Shown: positions 7,382 through 15,617 of the stretch, piece by piece
Position numbering within the stretch: the stretch's first letter is position 1
How the letters are laid out: each line of letters opens with the position of its first letter
Origin: an uncultured Eubacteriales bacterium
GTDB taxonomy: Bacteria > Bacillota > Clostridia > Lachnospirales > Lachnospiraceae
NCBI GenBank assembly: GCA_902772745.1
Contig: CACYBV010000313.1
Coordinates: forward strand, 1-17,129
Direction of reading: 5' to 3'
Length of the DNA stretch: 17,129 nucleotides
Made by a program: the position numbers and the translations under genes
The notes under the pieces: generated by a model
What the model saw: only the letters and a program-made list of their open reading frames with translations
The model's database searches: none
What the model was told of the DNA's origin: nothing

Positions 7382-8770
7382 ATGATTTTCGGAAAACTCA
7401 TCGCAAAAGATAAAACATTCTACAAATCAGTTGCGCTGACGGCGCTTCCGATCGCGGCGCAGAGCCTGATCACGGTCGGTGTCAACATGATGGATACGAT
7501 CATGGTCGGACAGGTCGGGCAGACGGAGCTCTCGGCGGTTTCTCTTGCAAATACCTTCATCAATATTTACCATATTCTCTGTATGGGCCTGTCAATGGGC
7601 GCTTCGGTTCTGGTGGCGCGCTTTTTCGGCATGAAAAACCAGACAGACATGAAAAAGAGCGTCGCGATCATGCTGCGGCTGACAGTCCTGATCGCAGCGA
7701 TCTTTGCGGCAGTGACCGCCGCCGCACCGGATAAGATCATGAGGATCTACAATGATGAAGAACCGATCGTCGCACAGGGCCGGATCTACCTCCTCTGGTC
7801 GGTCGCGACCTATTTCATGCTCGGACTGTCACTAACGACAACGATTGTGCTCCGCGCCGTGGGAAAGGCGAAAATCCCGCTGTTTACATCGATCGCGGCC
7901 TTCTTTATTAATGTCGGCGCGAACTGGATCTTCATTTTCGGCCATTTCGGCGCGCCGAAGCTGGGCGTCGCGGGCGCGGCTTTAGGGACGCTGATCGCGC
8001 GTGTCTTCGAGACGGCGGTCATCTGCGGATACCTGTTTTTTAAGGATGATATTATTCACTTCCGCATCAAAGACCTCTTCATGAGGACGAAGGATCTTCT
8101 CAGGGAATACATCCGCATCAGCATCCCGGTGCTGGTTTCAGACGGTATTCTCGCACTCGGGAACAATGCCGTCGCGATGGTTATCGGACGGATGGGCGGT
8201 GAATTCGTTGCGGCGAATGCGGTCACTGCGGTTACTCAGCAGATGAGTTCCGTACTGACGCAGGGCTTCTCGCAGGCCGGTGTCATCATAACCGGACAGA
8301 CCCTCGGCGAAGGGAAGCGGCAGGAGGCGCAGGACCAGGGCTTTGCCTTCCTCGGTGTCGGTTTCCTCCTCGGGCTGTTCTCCGCGCTTGTCATTACGAT
8401 CATCAGCGGGCCTGTGATCCGTTCTTATAACCTGAATGAATCCACGCAGCAGATTGCCCGCCAGCTGATGAACGCGATCTCGATCATCATCCTCTTCCAG
8501 GCGACAAACAGCATTATGACGAAGGGCGTCCTCCGGGGCGGCGGCGATACGAAAGTCCTGATGCTGGCCGACAACATTTTCCTCTGGGCGGCATCATTGC
8601 CCCTCGGAATTCTCGCAGGACTCGTACTGCACTTCCCGGCTTTTTTTGTGTATTTCTTCCTCAAGATCGACCAGGTACTGAAGGCCGTCTGGTGTGTGAT
8701 CCGTCTCCGGTCCGGAAAGTGGATCAAGAAAATCAAGAGCTCGCAGGAAAATAAGAGCGGGGAGGTTTAA
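7382..8770 (+). CDS. MATE family multidrug efflux transporter
   Basis: A cation-coupled antiporter of the multidrug and toxic compound extrusion family in the cytoplasmic membrane; substrates cannot be told from sequence. The start is the ATG at 7382, about nine bases after AAAGGGG; the ATG at 7373 would leave no spacing. The product has 462 residues, normal for the family, with about 12 membrane helices in two homologous halves. The first half (about 10-170) has the typical VGVNMMDTIMVGQVG and the second (about 230-395) has LALGNNAVAMVIGRMGG and QGFSQAGVIITGQTLGEG. A Lys/Ser-rich cytoplasmic tail ends the protein. It has its own promoter with a palindromic operator candidate and is preceded by a terminator. 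No clear terminator follows, so some readthrough into 8849 is possible. Confidence 0.95.
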   Translation: MIFGKLIAKDKTFYKSVALTALPIAAQSLITVGVNMMDTIMVGQVGQTELSAVSLANTFINIYHILCMGLSMGASVLVARFFGMKNQTDMKKSVAIMLRLTVLIAAIFAAVTAAAPDKIMRIYNDEEPIVAQGRIYLLWSVATYFMLGLSLTTTIVLRAVGKAKIPLFTSIAAFFINVGANWIFIFGHFGAPKLGVAGAALGTLIARVFETAVICGYLFFKDDIIHFRIKDLFMRTKDLLREYIRISIPVLVSDGILALGNNAVAMVIGRMGGEFVAANAVTAVTQQMSSVLTQGFSQAGVIITGQTLGEGKRQEAQDQGFAFLGVGFLLGLFSALVITIISGPVIRSYNLNESTQQIARQLMNAISIIILFQATNSIMTKGVLRGGGDTKVLMLADNIFLWAASLPLGILAGLVLHFPAFFVYFFLKIDQVLKAVWCVIRLRSGKWIKKIKSSQENKSGEV

Positions 8771-8785
8771 TTTTGCTTCTTTTGC

Positions 8786-8802
8786 TGGACATTTGTTGGA
8801 CA
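8786..8802. repeat. Direct repeat TGGACA, 11-bp period, before the 669-residue protein gene
   Basis: TGGACA occurs at 8786-8791 and 8797-8802, one helical turn apart, in the short gap between the MATE gene and the next ORF. Such spacing suits a protein binding one face of DNA. TTGGAC at 8796-8801 could also serve as a -35, but the best -10 (TATTCT, 8822-8827) is 20 bases away, so the promoter assignment is weak. Confidence 0.3.
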
Positions 8803-8848
8803 GGAAGGTTTATACTGAGTTTATTCTGATAAAAGAGAGGTTTAAATT

Positions 8849-10858
8849 ATGCCGAAGTTACCGTCAACCATACAGATAGCAGGACATCTTGCACAGGAAT
8901 ACATCGATCACAAGATCCGGGAAACAAGAGAAGGGGATGAAATCGAGGAACTGAACGAGGAGAATTCATTTGAAACCCTTTACAGAAACCTTGGGAATAG
9001 AAGCCGCGAACTGAAATATGAAATCGATACCGGAACTGAGTACGCGGAAGAAGATGATCCTGGACAGGAGGCGCCTGAAGGAAAAGAACCGAAGAAGCTG
9101 AGTGAAGAGGAAATAGAGAAAAGAAAAGAGCTTCAGGAGATTCTCGACGAACTTCGGGATGAGACAGACAGGACCCTGAGAAACCTGCGCCCGCTGGCAA
9201 TGTCTGCACACACCGGCAAATCGCGTGTAACCGTGGTCGATCAACGGGGCAACAGGCAGGTCATGGAGTACGGGATGAATCACGGGGAGTACGAACCGGC
9301 CCAGAAAGCGCTCCATGAGACAGCCAACGACCTGAAGCCTGTCAAGAAAGCGTTGGACCGGCTGCAGCATGATTTTCCGGAAGAGCTCGAAAAACCTTAT
9401 ATGAAAGATTTCATTGAGGGGCTCAACGCACAGAAAGTTGAGAACGGCAGGGGAATCCTGAAAAACTGCGGTGCAACGAAGACCGCATACGAATGGATCG
9501 AGCAGTCAAAGGAAAAGCTTAACAGCAAAGATTTTTTAGACGAACTGGACGCTGCGAAGCATATCGCGCGTATTGTCGCCGCAAGACAGCTCACAAATGC
9601 CCGGGCAAAAGAGACCGACAGCCTGAAGCGCCACAGCTTTTCCGAGGGCGAATTGGACGCGCGGGCATATCAGCTTCTCGAGGATCCTTCATTTGCAACC
9701 TATCTTATGACGATCGGCGTGTCCGAGGTGGCGGATTACGGTATCGACGACACGAGAAACGAATTTGCCTTTAACAATCAGCCCGGAAATGATAAACCGT
9801 ACCTGAAATTCTTCGGCTCGAACGACCACGGCGGAAAGCTCGAAGCGGACATGATGAAGTATTACAGCAAGCGTGCCGATGCCGCGGAACTGGATCAGGG
9901 ATTATTCGGAAGGTATCTGCGGGCTCCGGAACAGGAGAAGTATTCCACTTATCAGGAGTATATTGTTCAGAACAGCCGGGTCGACGGACTTCAGAACCTC
10001 GAGATCGGTGCGAAGGATCCGGAGGAAAAGGAATTCGATCTGCATGATGCGGCAAGAATGGCAGCGGCTTATAAACTATCGCAGTCTGCTCACAAAACAT
10101 TCAGTGAAAGACGTCTGGAAAATCAGGCAAAGAATTTCGAAAAAGATCCCGCGTTCCGCCTGATCTGCCGTGATGAGAGCGCAATGCATCAGCTGAAGAA
10201 CGGAAAGCCTGCAGATTTCTTCGACACATTCAACGGATACAAGAACCGCTTTGTTCCGCCGGAGGAGAATGTGTCGCTCAAAGTGACGGAGGGCGATGTC
10301 ACGATCAAGGAATATGCGGTGTCTGCCAATGAAATGTCGCAGGAAGCGATGAAGAAGCTGTACAGAAAGCTGCTTGGTCCGAGCGATAATTATAAGGAAC
10401 AGGAAGAGTATGTCAAGAAAGGCAGCAAAAAGTACCAGCAGATGGTGGCGGCTGTCAAAAACTTTGTCGAGAAAAGTCCGGAGAACCTGACCGCGGAAGA
10501 CCGCCTGAAGGTCTTTGCGGCTACGGTGCATTATCAGGAGGGCAGGGAAAAGAGGCGCTTCTGGCTGTCCGGAAGAGATCGTTTCGACCTTTCGATGGAG
10601 ATTGCAAAGACAGCAGTTTCCGGAACCAGGGCCCAGAATGAATTCGACAAACAGGTTGATCATGTCAATGAGCTTCGCGGCGAACCCGGCTTCCTGCAGT
10701 CAGACACCAGGATGCGGAAGGAAAGCGTCCGCGATTATGTAGAGGAAGAAAAGAACGAGACCCTCAGAAAACGCAGTCAGGAAGACAGCGAAGAAATTAC
10801 AAATAAACTGCGCAGTATGCATGAAAACGCCGCGGAGGGCTTTGAGATTATCCCCTGA
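8849..10858 (+). CDS. Unrecognised 669-residue helical cytoplasmic protein with internal repeat
   Basis: Not recognised. The ATG at 8849 follows AGAGAGG by eight bases. There is no signal peptide and no membrane helix. The sequence is highly charged and mostly helical. The N-terminal fifth is acidic and contains a likely coiled coil (about 80-115, LSEEEIEKRKELQEILDEL). Two segments resemble each other: 231-287 (LDAAKHIARIVAARQL ... FSEGELDARAYQLLEDPSF) and 396-442 (LHDAARMAAAYKLSQSA ... FSERRLENQAKNFEKDPAF). Both end in a xDPxF motif and suggest a duplicated helical module. A third, distinct segment near 552-580 (RLKVFAATVHYQEG then GRDRFD) recalls helical modules I have seen in large uncharacterised Clostridia proteins, though I cannot name a family. 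It may be cotranscribed with the MATE gene 78 bases upstream or have its own promoter. Confidence 0.85.
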   Translation: MPKLPSTIQIAGHLAQEYIDHKIRETREGDEIEELNEENSFETLYRNLGNRSRELKYEIDTGTEYAEEDDPGQEAPEGKEPKKLSEEEIEKRKELQEILDELRDETDRTLRNLRPLAMSAHTGKSRVTVVDQRGNRQVMEYGMNHGEYEPAQKALHETANDLKPVKKALDRLQHDFPEELEKPYMKDFIEGLNAQKVENGRGILKNCGATKTAYEWIEQSKEKLNSKDFLDELDAAKHIARIVAARQLTNARAKETDSLKRHSFSEGELDARAYQLLEDPSFATYLMTIGVSEVADYGIDDTRNEFAFNNQPGNDKPYLKFFGSNDHGGKLEADMMKYYSKRADAAELDQGLFGRYLRAPEQEKYSTYQEYIVQNSRVDGLQNLEIGAKDPEEKEFDLHDAARMAAAYKLSQSAHKTFSERRLENQAKNFEKDPAFRLICRDESAMHQLKNGKPADFFDTFNGYKNRFVPPEENVSLKVTEGDVTIKEYAVSANEMSQEAMKKLYRKLLGPSDNYKEQEEYVKKGSKKYQQMVAAVKNFVEKSPENLTAEDRLKVFAATVHYQEGREKRRFWLSGRDRFDLSMEIAKTAVSGTRAQNEFDKQVDHVNELRGEPGFLQSDTRMRKESVRDYVEEEKNETLRKRSQEDSEEITNKLRSMHENAAEGFEIIP

Positions 10859-10888
10859 AATCTGAATCCTTTTTTCTGAAAAGATCGG

Positions 10889-10906
10889 TAAATACAGTAA
10901 ATACAG
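10889..10906. repeat. Perfect 9-bp tandem direct repeat (TAAATACAG x2) before the lipoprotein gene
   Basis: TAAATACAG is repeated back to back within the 65-base gap before the lipoprotein gene, just upstream of its GAGG ribosome binding site. It could be a small regulatory site or simple slippage; no function can be assigned. Confidence 0.4.
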
Positions 10907-10923
10907 ACACGAGGTAAGCCGAT

Positions 10924-12432
10924 ATGAGAAAACGACTCTGCGCCATGGCTGCAGTACTGTTTTTTACAGCATTGCTTCTTTCCTCCTGCCGCAGGGAGGA
11001 AGAAGCGCTCCTGATTGATGATCAGGAAATTTCCGGGAGCAGCGAAACGGGTCTGCCGGACGGGCAGGAGGACGGGCAGGAGGCCGGGGAGAGTGAAGGC
11101 ACTTCTTCTCAGGATGACCGCTCCGACCGCATCGTACCGGTGCCGAAGGACCTCGCGAGCGACCGGACGGTGCTGGGGTTTTCGTATTCTCCCGATTACT
11201 ACCACAACGAGGAGCATTCTTTTGCGGCCGACGGGGACAGCCTCTATTATGTCAGAAGCCGGAATATGCCTATGACAGAGGAAAACGACTATGCTGCGAA
11301 GGGCAGTTTTCTGTACTGCGCAGACCGGATCACCGGCAACTCCAGGGTTTGCTGCAGCCTCGAAGGATGCGAACATAATACCGGAAACTGCGGAGCGTAC
11401 ATGTGCTCATTCCGGGATATTCAGGCTATGATGGTAGATGACGGTGTGCTCTGGTACATCTGGAGCCGGGGAAGCTTTGATGACACGGAGTTTCACATTG
11501 CCTGTATCGATCTTGAAAACGAACGGCGCTACACGCCCTGGAAGATCGAGCTCAACCTCATTGCCGATCCGGACGGCAGCGAAAGCATGCCGATGCACAC
11601 TGCCTGTATTTTCTTCAACGGATATGTCATTGCCCTTCAGAGCTCGGCGCTTTGGAACCGGGCGGCGTTCGGTGAATTGCAGGGCACCAGGGGTTATACG
11701 GATCATGCCCTGATTTCAGCCTGGAAACTGCCGGACCAGATGAATACTTCCGTTACGGAAACCGTGCTGCCCCTGTCGGACGAGATTCTCGACGAAAAGT
11801 ACCCGGACATGTACCGGCAGCGGGTGTATATGCAGCCTTACGGAGAGGACCTGTACATCCTGCAGTCCGGCGAAACGCCGGGGGACCTGAAGGAACCTGC
11901 TGAATCCTGGAATATGCGGTACGGATTCTCTGTCCGCCGCTGGCATGCGGGAGCTGAAGAACCGGAGCTTCTCGCGGAATCCGATGAATACAGCGCATGG
12001 AATTATTACGTAACGGATGAGGGAATTCTCCTTCTCGAGTTTGACAGTATGGAGGAAACCGCGCTCGTTCGTGTGAATGCGGAGAAGAAAACCGAAGATG
12101 TGCTCGCATCCGGCGACGAATGGTGGCTGGGAGAAGCAAAATTCGCAGCAGACCGGATTGTTTCCTTTGAAGATGAGGATGCCGGTTTCGGCCTGATGAA
12201 GACCAAAAACCAGGTCTGCCGCGTCTATGACCTTTCGGGAAAACTTCTGACAGAATGCATCAAGGACGTCACCGACCCGCGGATCGCCGATCCGGACATG
12301 GCAGGCGACATGTACAGCATCCGCTATACCGCGGACAATGAGGGTGTGTATATGGGCTGGAAGGAAGGCATCATGTATTATCCCTTCGCCGAAGGGGAAC
12401 CGGTGCGGTATTTTGGGTATACAACACAGTAA
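10924..12432 (+). CDS. Lipoprotein of a Cys-motif, propeller-like Clostridia family
   Basis: A predicted extracytoplasmic lipoprotein of 502 residues and unknown role. The N-terminus MRKRLCAMAAVLFFTALLLSSC is a lipoprotein signal peptide with lipobox LSSC and acylated C22. A Glu/Gly/Asp/Ser-rich flexible spacer (about 25-75) precedes the globular part. The segment from C144 reads CSLEGCEHNTGNCGAY, matching a C-x4-C-x-H-x4-C-x-A pattern I recognise from many Clostridia lipoproteins of this type; it could bind metal or form disulphides. The rest alternates strand-like DSLYYVR and GVLWYIW units that suggest a DUF5050-type propeller. GAGGT lies nine bases before the ATG. The gene follows the 669-residue ORF by 65 bases and ends before a hairpin at 12444-12485. 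The family assignment is moderately sure; the function is not known. Confidence 0.88.
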   Translation: MRKRLCAMAAVLFFTALLLSSCRREEEALLIDDQEISGSSETGLPDGQEDGQEAGESEGTSSQDDRSDRIVPVPKDLASDRTVLGFSYSPDYYHNEEHSFAADGDSLYYVRSRNMPMTEENDYAAKGSFLYCADRITGNSRVCCSLEGCEHNTGNCGAYMCSFRDIQAMMVDDGVLWYIWSRGSFDDTEFHIACIDLENERRYTPWKIELNLIADPDGSESMPMHTACIFFNGYVIALQSSALWNRAAFGELQGTRGYTDHALISAWKLPDQMNTSVTETVLPLSDEILDEKYPDMYRQRVYMQPYGEDLYILQSGETPGDLKEPAESWNMRYGFSVRRWHAGAEEPELLAESDEYSAWNYYVTDEGILLLEFDSMEETALVRVNAEKKTEDVLASGDEWWLGEAKFAADRIVSFEDEDAGFGLMKTKNQVCRVYDLSGKLLTECIKDVTDPRIADPDMAGDMYSIRYTADNEGVYMGWKEGIMYYPFAEGEPVRYFGYTTQ

Positions 12433-12443
12433 ACAGAAAAACC

Positions 12444-12485
12444 ACAGGACGGGTGCTCATGCTGAAATCAAGCCGGAGCACCTGT
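12444..12485 (+). terminator. Hairpin after the lipoprotein gene, possible weak terminator
   Basis: GGTGCTC (12452-12458) pairs with GAGCACC (12476-12482), extended by ACAG/CTGT with a bulge. No T-run follows, so termination would be weak. About 26 of 35 aligned bases, including the whole right arm AGCACCTGTC and the loop GCTGAAxTC..GCCG, match the terminator at 16097-16155, which points to a dispersed hairpin element. Confidence 0.45.
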
Positions 12486-12591
12486 CAGCTTTGGTATCGA
12501 AAACCTGATCCCCGGATATGCGGCCGGCTCGGATGCCAGGCCGGCGCCGGGAAAAGCGGATTACGTTTACAGGATCTGATTGGGTGAATTC

Positions 12592-13149
12592 ATGGACAGA
12601 AATGCATGTGACAGTAAACTCTGGATCGAGCTCAGGGACAAAGAATGGCCTTTCGAATATACGAACCATGACAGGCTTATCGCGAGGGCGGTTGTCGTGG
12701 ATGACGAAGGCTTTTTCTATTTTGTGCGGGCTGACCGCGACGATGACTTTGGAAAAGCGACGCTGATCGAGACCTCCGGCGGGGGCGTGGAGCCCGGCGA
12801 AGCGCCGGAAGAAGCGATCCTCAGGGAACTTCGGGAGGAACTTGGCGCAGAGACAGAGATCCTGTGCAAAATCGGTATCGTCAGCGATTACTACAACCTG
12901 ATCCACAGGCATAATATCAACAATTATTACCTGTGCAGGGTGATTTCCTTCGGTGAAAAACATATGACACAGGACGAGATTGAAAGCTTCCACCTGTCGA
13001 CGCTGAAGCTTGGCTACGAAGAAGCTGTCGAAGAGTATGAAAAATGCCGGGATTCGAAACTCGGCAGGCTGGTCGGAAACCGTGAAGTTCCGGTTCTGAA
13101 GCGGGCGTATGAACTGCTGGAAAGCCGGCATATCTGTAAGCTTCGGTGA
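12592..13149 (+). CDS. NUDIX hydrolase
   Basis: A Mg-dependent hydrolase of nucleoside-diphosphate-linked compounds; the substrate cannot be told. The protein is 185 residues from the ATG at 12592. The Nudix box is complete (residues 64-86): G-x5-E-x7-RELREELGA fits GX5EX7REUXEEXGU, with E79, E82 and E83 as the expected metal ligands. The region before it (KLWIELRDKEWPFEYTN) is unlike MutT and resembles other Clostridia NUDIX proteins. The start is uncertain: GGTGA lies only four bases before the ATG, while an in-frame TTG at 12580 has AGGA five bases upstream and would add four residues. About 160 bases without a recognised gene separate it from the lipoprotein hairpin; a Nudix-specific promoter is not evident. 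The cyclase gene follows 63 bases on. Confidence 0.93.
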   Translation: MDRNACDSKLWIELRDKEWPFEYTNHDRLIARAVVVDDEGFFYFVRADRDDDFGKATLIETSGGGVEPGEAPEEAILRELREELGAETEILCKIGIVSDYYNLIHRHNINNYYLCRVISFGEKHMTQDEIESFHLSTLKLGYEEAVEEYEKCRDSKLGRLVGNREVPVLKRAYELLESRHICKLR

Positions 13150-13212
13150 GGCACACCGGCACAGAATGCCCGCATCTTTTCCGGCCAGGATGAGTAAATC
13201 AGAGGAAAAGCC

Positions 13213-13803
13213 ATGGAAATCTACGATATTTCACAGGAAGTGTTCGGCTGCGAAGTTTACCCGGGAGATCCTGCTCCATGCAGGGAAAAGCTTTCCGACA
13301 TGGGCAACGGGGCATTATATAATCTGACAGCGCTTTCCATGTGTGCGCACAACGGGACGCACGTGGACGCGCCATACCATTTCTACAATGACGGGAAGAC
13401 CATTGACCGGATCAGCCTGGAAAGCTTTGTGGGCTGGTCGTATGTGGCGGAGCATGAAGGGGAGATCACAGGGAGCGATGCTGCTGACATACTGAACGCA
13501 GCTGCGGCTGCGGACCCTCGGGCTGCAGAGCGAATCCTGGTCAGGGGAAAGGCTGTCCTCACGAAAGAAGGCGCGGAAGTCTTCGTGAAAGCCGGGATCC
13601 GGCTTTTCGGAAACGAATCCCAGACCGTCGGGCCGGAGAAAGCGCCGATGGAGGTGCATCTTATCATGCTCGGCGCGGAGATTATCCTGCTTGAAGGCAT
13701 CCGTCTTGAAAAAGTTCCGGCAGGCGTTTATCTTTTAAGCGCCGCGCCGCTGAATCTCGGCGGTGCAGACGGCGCACCCTGCAGGGCTGTGCTCCTGCGG
13801 TAA
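13213..13803 (+). CDS. Cyclase / kynurenine formamidase-like metal hydrolase
   Basis: A member of the putative cyclase family (PF04199), which includes bacterial KynB arylformamidases and isatin hydrolases. These are cytoplasmic metal enzymes that hydrolyse amide or cyclic amide bonds. The 196-residue product carries the family signature H46-N-G-T-H50-V-D52-A-P-Y-H56-F, whose His and Asp residues are the metal and catalytic ligands, plus the N-terminal DIS and YPGDP elements. The length is near the family norm (about 200-220). AGAGG ends seven bases before the ATG. No kynurenine or tryptophan genes lie nearby, so the actual substrate is open and I give no gene symbol. The gene sits 63 bases after the NUDIX gene and could share its transcript. 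Confidence 0.92.
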   Translation: MEIYDISQEVFGCEVYPGDPAPCREKLSDMGNGALYNLTALSMCAHNGTHVDAPYHFYNDGKTIDRISLESFVGWSYVAEHEGEITGSDAADILNAAAAADPRAAERILVRGKAVLTKEGAEVFVKAGIRLFGNESQTVGPEKAPMEVHLIMLGAEIILLEGIRLEKVPAGVYLLSAAPLNLGGADGAPCRAVLLR

Positions 13804-13998
13804 CGCGGCAGCAGCAGGATTCCAGCTTCAGCCCGGAATTTACCGCTTCGCAGCTGCGGCTGGATTCCGCGTATATTATGGCCGGTTTCCCGGAAAAAAA
13901 GCCGGACGAGAGACGCCTGAAAAAAACCGTACTGGATCCGGTGCATCTGACGCAGCGAAGAGAAGAAAGCTCACAGTAAATCCTGCAGGAGGTAAACA
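13804..13998 (+). other. Gap before the MFS fragment; no recognised gene
   Basis: Between the cyclase stop and the GTG at 13999 I find no hairpin with a T-run and no clear trace of the missing MFS N-terminal half. A 33-codon ORF (13878-13979, starting MAGFPEKKPDERR) runs in this stretch, its stop 19 bases before the GTG; its frame stays open upstream into the cyclase gene. It has no convincing ribosome binding site and no recognisable homology, so I leave it unassigned. It may be a remnant of sequence lost with the transporter. Confidence 0.5.
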
Positions 13999-14490
13999 GT
14001 GCCCGAGGGCGTTTTGGGGTACGGACACGATTCGATCGGCATCATCCAGTGTGTGTCGGCGCTTTCGGAGGTCCCGGTTCTGCTGTTTATAAGGAAACTG
14101 ACGAAAAAGCTCGGGGCGCTCAGGATCGTCGCGCTGGCCGGAATCCTTTCCGGCGTCAAGCTTTTCATCGCCTCCTTCGGCTCCATGCCGGTGTTTATAA
14201 TTTCTGCGGCGATGAACGGAATTACCTATATGGCGATGTATTTCGCCTGCACGCAGTTTATTTATAAGAATATCCGTCAGGGCAGGGATTCCGAGGGGCA
14301 GAGCGCCTTCTGCCTTGTGCAGACGGGACTCGGGGCAATCCCAGGAAGCACCGGAGGCGGCGTGCTCATCGACTGGATCGGGGTGAAACAGGGCTATTTT
14401 ATGGTCAGCGGAATCGTGTTTTTCGCATCACTTGCGCTGCCTGTCCCGGTATTCATCCGCGTGAAAAGAGGGAAACTGACCGCGGAATAA
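13999..14490 (+). pseudogene. C-terminal half of an MFS transporter
   Basis: The 163 residues hold about five hydrophobic segments (near 12-30, 38-60, 61-85, 100-122 and 125-150) with loops such as RKLTKKLGALR and IYKNIRQGRDSEGQ, matching the second half of 12-helix major facilitator permeases of the LacY/nucleoside or phenylpropionate-permease type. The first six helices are absent and an in-frame TAA lies at 13993-13995. An excellent ribosome binding site (AGGAGG, 13987-13992) stands six bases before a GTG at 13999, so the fragment may still be translated. A deletion that joined the original ribosome binding site to an internal codon would explain this. A half-size transporter is not expected to work alone. 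The alternative, a natural small membrane protein, is less likely. Confidence 0.75.
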
Positions 14491-14601
14491 CGGAATGCTG
14501 ACGTCTGCAGTATCGGAAGCTTCAGCAAAATCCATTGAACCTGACTCTTCCCGGAGCGGAAGGGGAATAATAAATTAATGCTTTACAGAAGGGAGAACAC
14601 G

Positions 14602-15501
14602 ATGGCAGATTTATCCAAATACGCAAATCCATGGTATCGGGACGATGACGAGTCCTTCCTGGAGATTTATGATCTCGCAACAGGAGAGATTACGACACTC
14701 AAGTATTACGACAAGGTCATCGAAGCGCCGAACTGGTCGCCGGACGGAAAAGCGCTGTACTACAACAGCGAAGGCCGGATCTTCAGATTCGACCTTGGCA
14801 GCGGCGAGGATGTGATGATCGATTCCGGTTATGCGGACCGCTGCAACAACGACCACGTGATCAGCGCCGACGGCAAGCTTCTCTGCGTAAGTCACGGGAC
14901 AAAGGAAGACCACCAGTCCAGGGTCTATACGCTTCCGGTCGAAGGCGGCACACCGAGGCTCATTACGCCGCTTGCGCCGAGTTATCTGCACGGAATCTCG
15001 CCGGACGGGAAGACTTTGGCCTACTGCGCCTGCCGCGACGGGGAGTTTGACATCTACACAATTCCCGTGGAAGGCGGCGTTGAGACGCAGCTGACGACCG
15101 CACACGACCTGAACGACGGCCCGGAGTACGACTCCGCGGGCGAATACATCTGGTTCAATTCCTGCCGTTCAGGACTGATGCAGGCATGGCGCATGAAGGC
15201 AGACGGATCGGAGCAGACCCAGATGACTTTTGACGAAGAATGGAACACCTGGTTCCCGCATATTTCGCCGGACCGCAAAAAGGTTGTGATGATCGCCTAT
15301 AAGAAGGGTGACCTCAAGCCGAATGAGCATGTTCCGCACAAGCATGTGGAGCTTCGGCTGATGAATCCGGACGGCTCGGATGTCCGGACCATCGTGAAGC
15401 TTTTCGGCGGTCAGGGCACGATCAACGTGAATTCCTGGTCTCCGGACAGCACAAAGTTCGCGTATGTGCGCTACAGGATCAAGGGCATCGGAGAACTGTG
15501 A
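14602..15501 (+). CDS. TolB-like PD40 beta-propeller protein, cytoplasmic
   Basis: The 299-residue product has at least four PD40 (WD40-like) blades marked by SPDGK-type turns: NWSPDGKALYYN (from 44), GISPDGKTLAYC (131), HISPDRKKVVMIAY (220) and SWSPDSTKFAYV (278). The blade ends YTLPVEGG and YTIPVEGG also repeat. This resembles the TolB C-terminal propeller, but there is no signal peptide and no TolB N-terminal domain, so it should be cytoplasmic and is not a Tol system part. Free-standing proteins of this kind are common in Clostridia and lack a proven role. The start at 14602 follows GGGAG by six bases; the upstream in-frame ATG at 14578 has no site. It ends soon after the fourth marked blade. 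No clear promoter or terminator is seen. Confidence 0.88.
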   Translation: MADLSKYANPWYRDDDESFLEIYDLATGEITTLKYYDKVIEAPNWSPDGKALYYNSEGRIFRFDLGSGEDVMIDSGYADRCNNDHVISADGKLLCVSHGTKEDHQSRVYTLPVEGGTPRLITPLAPSYLHGISPDGKTLAYCACRDGEFDIYTIPVEGGVETQLTTAHDLNDGPEYDSAGEYIWFNSCRSGLMQAWRMKADGSEQTQMTFDEEWNTWFPHISPDRKKVVMIAYKKGDLKPNEHVPHKHVELRLMNPDGSDVRTIVKLFGGQGTINVNSWSPDSTKFAYVRYRIKGIGEL

Positions 15502-15617
15502 CGTTTTTCATCCCGGGTGAGCGAAGCGCACAAAGGGACCCCGTATGTCTGCCGATATACGGGCAGGATGTCGCGACTCCGCCCGGCACAGCACATAACA
15601 AAATGAAAGGACAGAAA

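Noticed and set aside
15502..15617. Structured leader of the VOC gene as a riboswitch
   Set aside because: There is one simple hairpin (15540-15563) and no recognisable aptamer core or terminator/anti-sequestor pair.
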